This document shows positions 10,201 through 17,130 of a stretch of DNA of 64,000 nt, one piece after another. Below the pieces are notes generated by a model. It saw only the letters and a list, made by a program, of their open reading frames with translations. It searched no databases and was not told where the DNA came from. Source of the stretch: Geobacter sp. AOG2 (GTDB lineage Bacteria > Desulfobacterota > Desulfuromonadia > Geobacterales > Pseudopelobacteraceae); NCBI RefSeq assembly GCF_019972295.1, contig NZ_BLJA01000001.1, positions 1,334,049-1,398,048 of the forward strand, written 5' to 3'. Position 1 is the first letter of the stretch; each line of letters starts with the position of its first letter. The translations under genes and the position numbers were made by a program.

Positions 10201-13200
10201 CCATTCCAGCAGGTTGCGTCGGGAAACTGCTCGCCGGTACCAGACCCGAGCAATGGCGTCCAGGGTCACCGCTGCCTGGTGCGGCAGCAGCGCGGCGTCG
10301 GCGGCCGCCCGCAGCAGGTCGTGCAGCAGCTTGGCGGGGGAGAAGTACTTCAGCCCCCTGAGGGTGGTAGCCATGGTGAAGGGCTGGGCCAGGGGGTGGA
10401 AAAGGAGTTGCAGGCCGATTACCAGGCTGGCGATCCCGCCGATCCGGGGGGAGATGACCCAGGAGGTGATCAAAAGCCCCAGGCTGGCGGCGGGTAGCAG
10501 GCTGCGGCGGAGGTTGTCGAGGATCTTCCAGCGATTGAGCAGGGAAAGCGGGTTGGTCCCCCGGCCGCCCGGAGCGAGGGGCACGCTCGGAAAGATCCAT
10601 CCCGCGATCTGCCAGTCGCCGCGAACCCAGCGATGAGCCCGGCTGCTGTAGCTCTGATACCCCTGGGGGAATTCGTCGAAGAGCTCGATGTCGCTGGCCA
10701 GTCCCACCCGGACGTGCGACCCTTCGATCAGGTCGTGACTCAGGATCCGCGCCTCGGGGAACCGTCCCGACAGCACACGGCTGAAGGCGCGCACGTCGTA
10801 GATTCCCTTGCCGTGGTACGACCCTTCGCCGCTTAAGTCCTGGTAGACGTCGGAGACCGCCTGGGTATAGGGGTCAATGCCGACCGAATCGGCAAAGAGG
10901 CGACTGAAGACCGAGGCGCTCGTGCTCGGCAGGGTCGGGCTCACCCGCGGCTGGATAACGGTGTAGGAGCCGGCCATGATATTGCCGGCCCCGTCGAAGC
11001 GCGGCTGATTGAGGGGGTGGGCCAGGGTCTCCACCATCCTGCGGGCTGTGGCGTGGGGCAACTGGGTGTCGCTGTCCAGGGTGATGATGAAGCGGACGTC
11101 CGCAAGCCGCTCCGGGTCACCCACATAGACCATGGAAGGTGCGTTTTCCGGCCGCGTGCCGTCGATCAGGCGGTTCAACTCCTCCAACTTGCCCCGTTTG
11201 CGTTCCCAGCCGATGAATTTCTGCTCCGATTCGCTCCAGGCGCGCTCCCGGTGGAACAGGAAAAACCGCTCGCCGCCGTGACGCCGGTTGAGGTCCTCCA
11301 TACATTCCCGGGCGGTCCGGAGCAGCAGGCTGTCGTCTTCGCGAACGGGGGTGGCCGAATCGGTGTAATCCGTGAACAGGCTGAAGAGCAAGTTGGCTTC
11401 CTTGTTGGCCAGGTAGCGGATCTCCAGTTTTTCCACCTCGGCGCGGACCGTTTCCGCGTTCGACAGCATCATCGGTACGACCACCAGGGTGCGGAAGGCA
11501 TCGGGGATGCCCCCCTCTTCGAAATCCATCTTGGGAAGTGTCCGTGGTGGCAGAAAGCGCGTGACCAGGTAGTTGACCACCTCGATCGCCAGCTGGCTGA
11601 CCGGAATCAGCAGAAGCAAAACCAGTCCGAAGCGAAGGGGGAGGGATCGCCCGGCCGGGACGAACGCGGCGATCAGGGCAAACAACAGGACGGTGAAGGC
11701 GGTGATGCCCGTGGCATAGACAACGGTGTGGCGGCGATAGATCCATTGCAGGATGCGATAACGCCGCCTTTCGCGGCAGGCCAGCAGCCGGACCAACTCG
11801 GCCCTCCCCTCTCCGACGAGCCAGGCACCCACGTGGCTGGCTCGGTCGTCGGGTGTTGATCCGTGCCGTGCCTGGGCCGCCAACTCGATGACCCGCTCCG
11901 CCACCCGCACCTCACTCTGGTTGCAAGCCAGGGCGAGTTCTTCAATCACCCGACGGCAGCGGTCGCGGGTTGCAAAATCCATCTTGCTGTAAATCCCGGA
12001 GGGATCGCGGCGCAGCACGTGCTCCACCAGGCTGAGCTTCTCGAAAATCTCTCGCCAGTCCAGAAGGGCCAACTGGCGAAGGCTGGTAAAGGCGTTGCCG
12101 CAGGATATCTGCTCCCTGGTCTGCCGGTTCTGCTCATGCTGTTGCAGGTCGTGCAGGGGGGTCTTCAGGGTGCGCTCAAGCCAACCTTGGACCGCGGACA
12201 ACGCTGCCGCCTCGTCGTAGAGCAGGCCGACCAGTTGTGCACCGAAATAGGGACTGGGAGACGGCTCCGTCTTGGCAAGCTCCGCCAGGATCCCAAAGAG
12301 TTGGTTGGCATCGCGCCGATTGGCGGCGATCAGCCGGTTTGCCCAGAAATCGGCCAACTGGAGTTCGCGCAGGTCCGCCAGTGCGGTAACGGCCATGCTC
12401 TGGATACTCTCGATGAGCGCGATACGCAACATCTGGGGGATCGCCCAGAGTTCACCAATCGTCAGGAGGCGCACCGATTGGTGGGCCTCGATGAACGCCA
12501 GGATATTCTCCCGGTCCAGGCGCAGTTCCGTATGGGAGATGAGATCCTTGGCCAAGCCGTAGATGCACGGCGACCCTCGGTGGGGATCGGAGGCCAGGGT
12601 AGGCAACTGCCGGTAAAAGCGTTGAGGCAGGTTCAGCAGGACATCACGAACATTTCCCTCCAGAATATACTCGTTATCGAGGATCCAGTCGGCGGCCGGC
12701 GTGGCCTTCTGTTCCAGGCGGCTCGCTGCGGCGATGTCCGCGCAGACCTGGCGGACCCAGTGACGGGACCGCTTGAGACGCTTGAGCAGTTCGGCACTAT
12801 GCCGCGTTCTGGGGGCCACCTGCTGCTCGCCGGCGTGGCGCTGGGCATGTTCCTGAATCTGTGCCGGGGAGAGCTTTACCGCAATCCCCCGCGCCTCTGC
12901 CCGCCTCTCGCGCTTGGGATGCATGACGAACAGCGCCGGAGGGATATCGGTGTTCTCTCGCAGCATGGCCACCGGCCCCTGCAAGGATTCGATCGGCGCC
13001 TGGATGATCAGGACGGATTCCCCGGACACGAGCCAGCGGACATGATCGCGTATGACCTGGGGAGCAACGCCGCACCGGGAGCGTCCCAGCCAGAGGAGAG
13101 CTGCCAGGGCGCCGATTGCGGCGCCTGCCAGGGGAGCTAAGATGCTCCAGGCCGGAGGCGATTGCGTCCAGGGCAGGTGCAGGGCGACAGCTCTGCCGAT

Positions 13201-13395
13201 CACTCCGCACAGGCAGGCGGCCAGGGAGACCCCGATGGCGCGGCGCCGGAGAAAGGGGTCGGTAATATGTACCTCCCCGCCCATCCCCTTTTGTACCAGG
13301 GCAATGCGGCTGAAGCCCTGCCGTGCCAGTTTCCGGAGAGCTTTCCGGGCTTCATCGTGCTTTGCATAGTAACCAACGAGAATGCCAACGTTCAC
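4234..13395 (-). CDS. ndvB: Cyclic beta-1,2-glucan synthase (NdvB/ChvB-like, GT84-GH94)
   Basis: A 3053-aa inner-membrane enzyme that makes cyclic beta-1,2-glucan from UDP-glucose by initiation, elongation and cyclisation, then trims it by phosphorolysis. Order: an N-terminal cytoplasmic part with early membrane helices, a glycosyltransferase region with more membrane segments and DSDTQLPHATARRMVETLAH, two carbohydrate-binding-like beta-sandwich repeats, and a C-terminal GH94 domain with TGDWNDGMNLVG carrying the catalytic Asp. The start is a GTG at 13395 with AAGGA about eight bases upstream. Rhizobial relatives are about 2830 aa; this one is longer. GalU in the same window (38339) would supply UDP-glucose. 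The glucan probably serves osmoadaptation or envelope protection. No glucan export gene (NdvA) is seen nearby. The high-GC gene throws many long antisense open frames that are shadows. Confidence 0.93.
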   Translation of the reverse strand: MNVGILVGYYAKHDEARKALRKLARQGFSRIALVQKGMGGEVHITDPFLRRRAIGVSLAACLCGVIGRAVALHLPWTQSPPAWSILAPLAGAAIGALAALLWLGRSRCGVAPQVIRDHVRWLVSGESVLIIQAPIESLQGPVAMLRENTDIPPALFVMHPKRERRAEARGIAVKLSPAQIQEHAQRHAGEQQVAPRTRHSAELLKRLKRSRHWVRQVCADIAAASRLEQKATPAADWILDNEYILEGNVRDVLLNLPQRFYRQLPTLASDPHRGSPCIYGLAKDLISHTELRLDRENILAFIEAHQSVRLLTIGELWAIPQMLRIALIESIQSMAVTALADLRELQLADFWANRLIAANRRDANQLFGILAELAKTEPSPSPYFGAQLVGLLYDEAAALSAVQGWLERTLKTPLHDLQQHEQNRQTREQISCGNAFTSLRQLALLDWREIFEKLSLVEHVLRRDPSGIYSKMDFATRDRCRRVIEELALACNQSEVRVAERVIELAAQARHGSTPDDRASHVGAWLVGEGRAELVRLLACRERRRYRILQWIYRRHTVVYATGITAFTVLLFALIAAFVPAGRSLPLRFGLVLLLLIPVSQLAIEVVNYLVTRFLPPRTLPKMDFEEGGIPDAFRTLVVVPMMLSNAETVRAEVEKLEIRYLANKEANLLFSLFTDYTDSATPVREDDSLLLRTARECMEDLNRRHGGERFFLFHRERAWSESEQKFIGWERKRGKLEELNRLIDGTRPENAPSMVYVGDPERLADVRFIITLDSDTQLPHATARRMVETLAHPLNQPRFDGAGNIMAGSYTVIQPRVSPTLPSTSASVFSRLFADSVGIDPYTQAVSDVYQDLSGEGSYHGKGIYDVRAFSRVLSGRFPEARILSHDLIEGSHVRVGLASDIELFDEFPQGYQSYSSRAHRWVRGDWQIAGWIFPSVPLAPGGRGTNPLSLLNRWKILDNLRRSLLPAASLGLLITSWVISPRIGGIASLVIGLQLLFHPLAQPFTMATTLRGLKYFSPAKLLHDLLRAAADAALLPHQAAVTLDAIARVWYRRAVSRRNLLEWTAQATHWSASRRQPLFVASLALGSLFSAAVGWAIWRVMPASLSQAAPWLVLWFFSPLLGWLLNLRPVERHQAQPLPETDRRFLRQVARRTWHYFSAFVSADTSWLPPDNYQVSHQNSLAMRTSPTNIGLWLTSVLGAHDCGYLTINQVVEKLAATMATIHTLERHEGHLLNWYDIQTLRPLEPRYVSTVDSGNLLGALWALEQGLNELLHVPLLDGKAFTGLADTGEILKQAVTQAGIAGFCRQILEALLREWHAPPSDIVDLLRLQRRMQVNVSSVVAAAGVASWGTELQLQVSAGISNSNRYLAWIEILAEKGEEDLAPLGTAALLAIRQDLSRAPTLFDLAHDRIPSITILRAIRAGASQTGSSLDPWIDRVMGAFATSRWLAGETLGMVERLLADIRELSAGMNLGFLYDPKRKLFTIGYNVSSDQRDVSSYDLLASEARLGSFVAIARGDVPLEHWFSLGRPYGAIGRQRVLLSWTGTMFEYLMPLLFQRSYVNSLLDKAARDAVAVQVAYGRAHRVPWGISESAFADLDSNKTYQYKAFGVPALGLKRRMEEQMVVAPYATLLALNVAPAETVRNLKRLAKLGLLGEYGYYEAMDFSRQPQRETGKPSLKRGLIVEAYMAHHQGMAFLALTNFLQGDPFSRRFHSDSRVRAFEALLQERIPTLPPLQLISTRQSEPAPTTRDLVAPAGNSFTTPHTTTPKSLLLSNGRYSVMVTNSGGGYSQWGSQELTRWRSDQTRDAMGTFCYIHEADPGHLWSNTYHPVGGKPEGYSVDFALDRAVFRRVDDGIHTETEIVVSPEDDLEVRRITLVNRSPRVRRLNLTSYVELSLAPHNADRQHPAFNKLFIQTEALPEQQVLLAYRRPRSENEAPLYVAHCLTLEQTGDDGQQETAWQFETDRGRFIGRGRTLANPMGAMQELGNSQGFVLDPMLGLRRSIILKPGQRVRFCQVLAAGSSRDQVLLLMDKHSDPHAAERTMDFAWHSTQQQLQVLHIQADEARRFQQLASHLLFPNRLLRAPVARLEANRKGQEGLWPYGISGDLPLTLVTIGEARDMGLVRQMLQAHTYWRIHGLATDLVILNEEAGGYERPLQERLEQLIQVHTLSPATDRAGGIFLKGADQIQEADLTLLKTVASVVLVAARGTLPQQLGVPVEVPELLQRLARKRAPREPSTPLPFMELSYFNSLGGFTPDGREYAIYLGPNTNTPAPWVNVIAGPSFGTLISETGSGFTWFGNSQRNRLTGWSNDPVLDPASEALYIRDEESGIFWTPTAAPVREEAAYRARHGAGYTVFEHNSNGIEQELTVFVPVDEHGGEPVKLQRLRLTNASPRKRRLSVTYYAEWTLGENRETSQMHVTTTWDGEIQALLAHNRYHPEYGERVAFMAMVPPVDSYGGDRSAFIGRNRSLADPLAMELTRLSRRTGAGLDPCGALRATLELAPGEQRDITCLLGQTDSASHAQDLVLAYRADRAFEDAFDRTRAWWDSLLGTIEVQTPELAADLLINRWLQYQSLSCRIWGRSAFYQSGGAFGFRDQLQDVLAFLVARPELAREQILLAASRQFKEGDVQHWWHEPTGAGIRSRISDDLLWLPYVVARYVQATGDAAILLTEVPFLNAPLLADDQHELFSTPEVTFDRATLFEHCRRAVTHGLTVGPHGLPLIGTGDWNDGMNLVGAAGRGESVWLAWFLCDLLQGMAELSDLMEQPEQGLAYREDRYALIQRTEQTGWDGEWYLRGTFDDGSPLGSSANSEAQIDSLPQSWAWLSGAADSSRADQALESAWDHLVQQDEGLVLLFEPPFDISMPSPGYIKGYPPGVRENGGQYTHAALWMAMAMARKGDGERAVQLLRMLNPIEHARDAEAVWRYGVEPYVVAADVYRLPGRVGQGGWSWYTGSAAWMYRAWVEEVLGFQVQGDQMRVNPVIPATWPGFSLTYRHHETIYAIQVENPDGCQRGVVWVEMDGQRVADGVIPLELGLVKHRVVVRMGIPG

Positions 13396-13672
13396 TCTAT
13401 GTCCTTTGCTTGACTGCGTTTTCCGAACGTCCGGCCATGGTGAAGGATTTCACGTGACAGGATGTGCCGGAAAGGAACCGTACAATCCGTTCCAAGAGTG
13501 GGTACAGGGAGGTGGAGGGATATGACCGGAAAACAGAGGGGGTGAAATGCTTGTGAGAAATGATTTCGGGTGAAAGGTCAGTGGGCTAACTGTACGCTGT
13601 TATCCGGTTTATAGCCAGGTATATTACTGTCAAAGACCCGTTGTCGGTCAGGTGCACTCTCTGGTAAGGCGT
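13396..13672. other. Intergenic region upstream of the glucan synthase, weak promoter only
   Basis: No gene is seen. On the minus strand a TTGACA (13628-13633) and a TATAAA (13608-13613) are present but only 14 bases apart, too close for a standard sigma-70 promoter. No copy of the 34-bp palindrome found elsewhere in the window is present. Confidence 0.25.
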
Positions 13673-14602
13673 TCAGAACCTGGCGTGACAGGCTAGTTGA
13701 AAGTATGGCGCCGGATGGCTGTCCAGCTTCACGTGCTTGTCAAAAAAATCCCAGGTGCGGTAGATCATGTATCCTGCTTCGGCTTCGAGAGTCATGGTTG
13801 GGAGAACCTTCCACGCGATGCCTGGACCCAGGCGCACGTCGGTGTAATCAACCGTGGCATGGTTGAGTGCCGGAATGCCATGGGTATCCCCGAAATGTTC
13901 ACCGACCACAAACGTTCCGGCCTTGATGCCCGCACCCAGGTATGCCTGAAGATCGTCGTTAACGTCATATTCCAGTCGGGGCTTCGGCAATTGGAAATTC
14001 AATGTCCAGACATCGGTGAATTTCCAGCGGACGCCAAGCGCAGGGAACACGGGGTATTGGCTCCTGAGATCAACACGCAGGCCGAAGAACCATTGCAAAT
14101 CGGCATCTTTCAAAAAAACAGCCCCCATAAAGAGTGGTGCATCGACATTTCGCCAGCCTATTTGAGCCAAACTGCCGTAAACGCCCGGCTGAACTTCGGT
14201 GCGCATGAGCCATTGGTCGGCCAACTGGTAGTCAAAGCCCACGACCGCACTGACATGCTGTAAAATATCAGGCAATGCGCCGGTCTGAGAGGTGTCGAAG
14301 GCAAAACGTTCCCAATCGACTCCCAACCGCAATAACAGGTTATTCGTTATTTGCGGCGAGATGACATACTTGATGTCAGTGGCGAGTTCGTCGATGGAGC
14401 CGATATTTCGCCCATCCTGATACGTTAGCCCCCTGCCTGCATATCCCAGTTCAAGATCAAGTTCGTGAGCAACGGCCATCGATTCACCGGCCATGGATCT
14501 GGTTGGCGCGGATAGCATAACTGCCAGCAAGGTAATCAGTATGAATGCGTTGCTGGAGATACGTTTCATCGTCGCCCGTACATTACAGAATTTCTGTCTC
14601 AT
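13673..14602 (-). CDS. Outer-membrane beta-barrel protein (DUF6268-like)
   Basis: A 309-aa exported protein. A signal peptide ends near residue 38 (FILITLLAVMLSAPTRSMA). The rest alternates polar and hydrophobic residues in beta-strand fashion with many aromatic girdle residues and ends in phenylalanine (CHARF), the C-terminal signal recognised by the BAM machinery. The start at 14602 overlaps the stop of the upstream exported protein by four bases and has AAGGA seven bases upstream; an internal Met at residue 12 would give a shorter signal peptide but has a weaker site. Coupling to the upstream gene suggests the two work together at the outer membrane. Substrate unknown. Confidence 0.65.
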   Translation of the reverse strand: MRQKFCNVRATMKRISSNAFILITLLAVMLSAPTRSMAGESMAVAHELDLELGYAGRGLTYQDGRNIGSIDELATDIKYVISPQITNNLLLRLGVDWERFAFDTSQTGALPDILQHVSAVVGFDYQLADQWLMRTEVQPGVYGSLAQIGWRNVDAPLFMGAVFLKDADLQWFFGLRVDLRSQYPVFPALGVRWKFTDVWTLNFQLPKPRLEYDVNDDLQAYLGAGIKAGTFVVGEHFGDTHGIPALNHATVDYTDVRLGPGIAWKVLPTMTLEAEAGYMIYRTWDFFDKHVKLDSHPAPYFQLACHARF

Positions 14603-15639
14603 GGCTTGGTCCTTATATCATCCAGGAAGCAGTGGATCACCTTCTTGATCTCCTGGATCATGATGACGCCGTATGCGATCCGTTCGATACCTTTCGTATA
14701 TCTCAGCATGGGGGCGGCAAGAAAATCTCCACGCCAGACGAGGGAGCCGGTTTTTTTGCCATCGTGGATCGGCCAGATCTCATAGAGGGTCGCGGCTGCG
14801 TAATAGGTGCCGCTGGCATAGTAATCGATGTCCAGAAGTTGGTAATGATCTCCAATGGTCAATCGATACACCGCTTCGAGACTGAGGGTGGCATGGTGGT
14901 CGGCTTCGAAAAAACTCCAGTTGTACAAAGGCTGGAGGGAAGAACCCCCTGTGCTATTGCCCAACATTCCGGTTTGTTGCAAAAGCGGGGCAAATTCCTG
15001 GATGATTTTTCCCTGTTCCTGCAACATTGAACGGAGTTGTACCGTGGGAGACAAGATATCTCCCGCGGCCTCGTAAGGTAAGATGCCACTAAGTCCCCTG
15101 CGCTGGAAAGCGGTGGCACGCTCAAACAGCAACGTGGCCCAACAGGAGCTGATGGAATCGGGGGAGGAATCCTTGCTGACGCAGGCGGCGAGCTCGCGCG
15201 CTTCGGAACGGCTCAGGTTTAGCTCCAACTTGCCTGAAGCGGTCGTCAGGGTCTTTTCCAACAGCCACTTGATCGGATGGTCATTGGGATCGAGATGAAG
15301 TTTTTTGAATTCCTTCAGTTGGCAAGGAGTGCTCAGTCTGCTCGTCGCATATATCTTCATCGATGTACAGCGGGTCGGATCCCAGGTCTGTTGCCGCTTG
15401 AACACCTCCTCCGGAGATAGCGGCACATAAAAACATATCTGGGTCGAAATGCCGTTGGGAAAACTCATCAGGGGGCCGCGCTGGCTGAGTATTTCGCCTC
15501 CCATCAAGCGTTTCACATCAATCTCCTGAAAATTGCTGAACTTCTTCAAAGTCTCCAGCGGATCGGAGGCATGCGCCGGAGCCGGTGCGGCCACGGCACA
15601 GGATAACCACATAATCAGGAAGGTAGATAACCGTTTCAT
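14599..15639 (-). CDS. Exported protein of unknown function
   Basis: A 346-aa protein beginning with a signal peptide (LSTFLIMWLSCAVAAPAPAHA). The mature part has several cysteines (CFYVPLSPEEVF, RCTSMKIY, TPCQLKEF, AACVSKD, SSCWATLL), which may form periplasmic disulphides. The start at 15639 has AGGGG eight bases upstream; a TTG nine codons earlier has none. It overlaps the outer-membrane barrel gene by four bases, so it is probably a periplasmic or outer-membrane-associated partner. A similar pairing of an exported protein of about 300 aa with a barrel gene recurs at 58678-60837. I do not recognise the family. Confidence 0.6.
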   Translation of the reverse strand: MKRLSTFLIMWLSCAVAAPAPAHASDPLETLKKFSNFQEIDVKRLMGGEILSQRGPLMSFPNGISTQICFYVPLSPEEVFKRQQTWDPTRCTSMKIYATSRLSTPCQLKEFKKLHLDPNDHPIKWLLEKTLTTASGKLELNLSRSEARELAACVSKDSSPDSISSCWATLLFERATAFQRRGLSGILPYEAAGDILSPTVQLRSMLQEQGKIIQEFAPLLQQTGMLGNSTGGSSLQPLYNWSFFEADHHATLSLEAVYRLTIGDHYQLLDIDYYASGTYYAAATLYEIWPIHDGKKTGSLVWRGDFLAAPMLRYTKGIERIAYGVIMIQEIKKVIHCFLDDIRTKP

Positions 15640-15854
15640 ATCCGTATCCCCTAAGAACCTCGTCAAGATCAGCCCAATGGCGGTCCTTGCCTTTGCATTG
15701 GAATTTTACTCCAGAATGCCGGATCGGCAATCGGGCGCCCAAGACATCAATGCCAATTGCTGACGTTGCCGGGATGAAGTCAACGTTTTTGAACATATCT
15801 GTATTTTGCCGGAAAACACCTTTGTATCGTGAAAATCTGCCGCGCCCATGACCG

Positions 15855-17093
15855 TCATCCCTCGGCTTGGGCCATGTCCCGCACCACGAACCTGCCGCAG
15901 ATGAAACAAAAGAGGCCGGCCAGCGCCATTGCACCAGGGGTGATCAGGAGGGCGCTGCGCAAACCCCACTGGTCGGATAGCCAGCCGAGGGTTGAGGGAG
16001 AAACCGCGTCACCCAGGGCATGGATGAAGAAGATGTTGACCGCGAAGGCCATGGCGCGGACCGCCGGGTTGGTGACGTTGACGATGACGGTATTGAGCGG
16101 CCCGGTGTTGAGAAAGAGAAAAAACTCGGCAATGAAGATCGCAACAATGCAAGCGGTCAGGCCGGGGGCAAGGATGGCCCAGACGGCGAACGGGGTACCG
16201 ATGAGGAAGCCCCATCCGGATATGAGCAGATATCCCTTGCCACTCCTCTTTTGCCAGAAGTCGCCGAGCCAGCCGCCGGCCATGGTGCCCAGTATTCCGG
16301 TCACCACTGTGGTCGCGCCGAACATCGTGTTTCCCTTTGCCACGTCAAGGGAATGGGCGCGATACAGAAATGACGGCATCCACTGGGCGAGCCCCCCGAT
16401 GGCGAAGGTCATGGCCGCCATGGCGAGGGTGTTGCACACGAAGGAGCGGTTTCTGAACAAGGCGGCGTAGCCTCGGGAGACGTTTCCATGCTCGGCCTGC
16501 GGCGAGGCGTTGCCGCCGCGGGGTGGGGTGCGCAGCAGTGCGATGGGAACGGCCAACAGCAGGCCCGGAATACCGACCAGCAGAAATGCGGCATGCCAGC
16601 CGTACTTTTGTCCCAGCACTCCGCCCAGAAGATAGCCCAGCGCACTGCCGACCGGAATGGCGACATAGAACCAGGAAAGGACCCGTCCACGGCGTTCCTT
16701 TGGGAAGAAGTCGGCGATGAGCCCGGGCGATACCGTGCCGAAACTCGCCTCACCAACCCCGACAGTGGCGCGGGCGGCCAAGAGGGTCCGGTAGCCGGGG
16801 GCAAAACCGGCCAAGGCCGTGGCCATGCTCCAGACAACCAGGCCTCCGGCGGCAAGTCTGGTCCGGCTCCAGTGGTCGCCGAGCCAGCCGAAGAGTGGGG
16901 CGAAGAGCAGATAGCTGAGCATGAAGGCGCTTCCGAGAAACCCCAGTGCCGTATCGGAGAGACTGAGATCGATCTTGATCAGGGGGAATACCGCGAACAA
17001 CACCTGCCGGTCAATGTAGTTGAGCAGGTTCACCGCCAAAAGAAGTCCCAGGGCGTAGCGGCGGTAGGTGAGTGATATGGGGCCGGCGTTCAT
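15855..17093 (-). CDS. MFS transporter, Spinster-like
   Basis: A 412-aa inner-membrane protein with 12 predicted membrane helices. The first loop carries GWLGDHWSRTR, a major-facilitator motif A variant, and NYIDRQVLFAVFPLIK at helix 1 matches the Spinster/hexuronate-like branch. The ATG at 17093 has GGAGG nine bases upstream; the upstream in-frame extension lacks signals. It lies 37 bases after the proton ATPase gene and in the same direction, so they may share a transcript. The substrate cannot be told from sequence; relatives export lipids, sugars or organic acids. Confidence 0.8.
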   Translation of the reverse strand: MNAGPISLTYRRYALGLLLAVNLLNYIDRQVLFAVFPLIKIDLSLSDTALGFLGSAFMLSYLLFAPLFGWLGDHWSRTRLAAGGLVVWSMATALAGFAPGYRTLLAARATVGVGEASFGTVSPGLIADFFPKERRGRVLSWFYVAIPVGSALGYLLGGVLGQKYGWHAAFLLVGIPGLLLAVPIALLRTPPRGGNASPQAEHGNVSRGYAALFRNRSFVCNTLAMAAMTFAIGGLAQWMPSFLYRAHSLDVAKGNTMFGATTVVTGILGTMAGGWLGDFWQKRSGKGYLLISGWGFLIGTPFAVWAILAPGLTACIVAIFIAEFFLFLNTGPLNTVIVNVTNPAVRAMAFAVNIFFIHALGDAVSPSTLGWLSDQWGLRSALLITPGAMALAGLFCFICGRFVVRDMAQAEG

Positions 17094-17130
17094 ACGATGT
17101 ATCCTCCACCTCTTCAACGTAAATCCGCCT

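Noticed and set aside
4372-13140. Many plus-strand open frames opposite the glucan synthase gene
   Set aside because: They are antisense shadows of a high-GC gene; none shows a recognisable domain or ribosome site.
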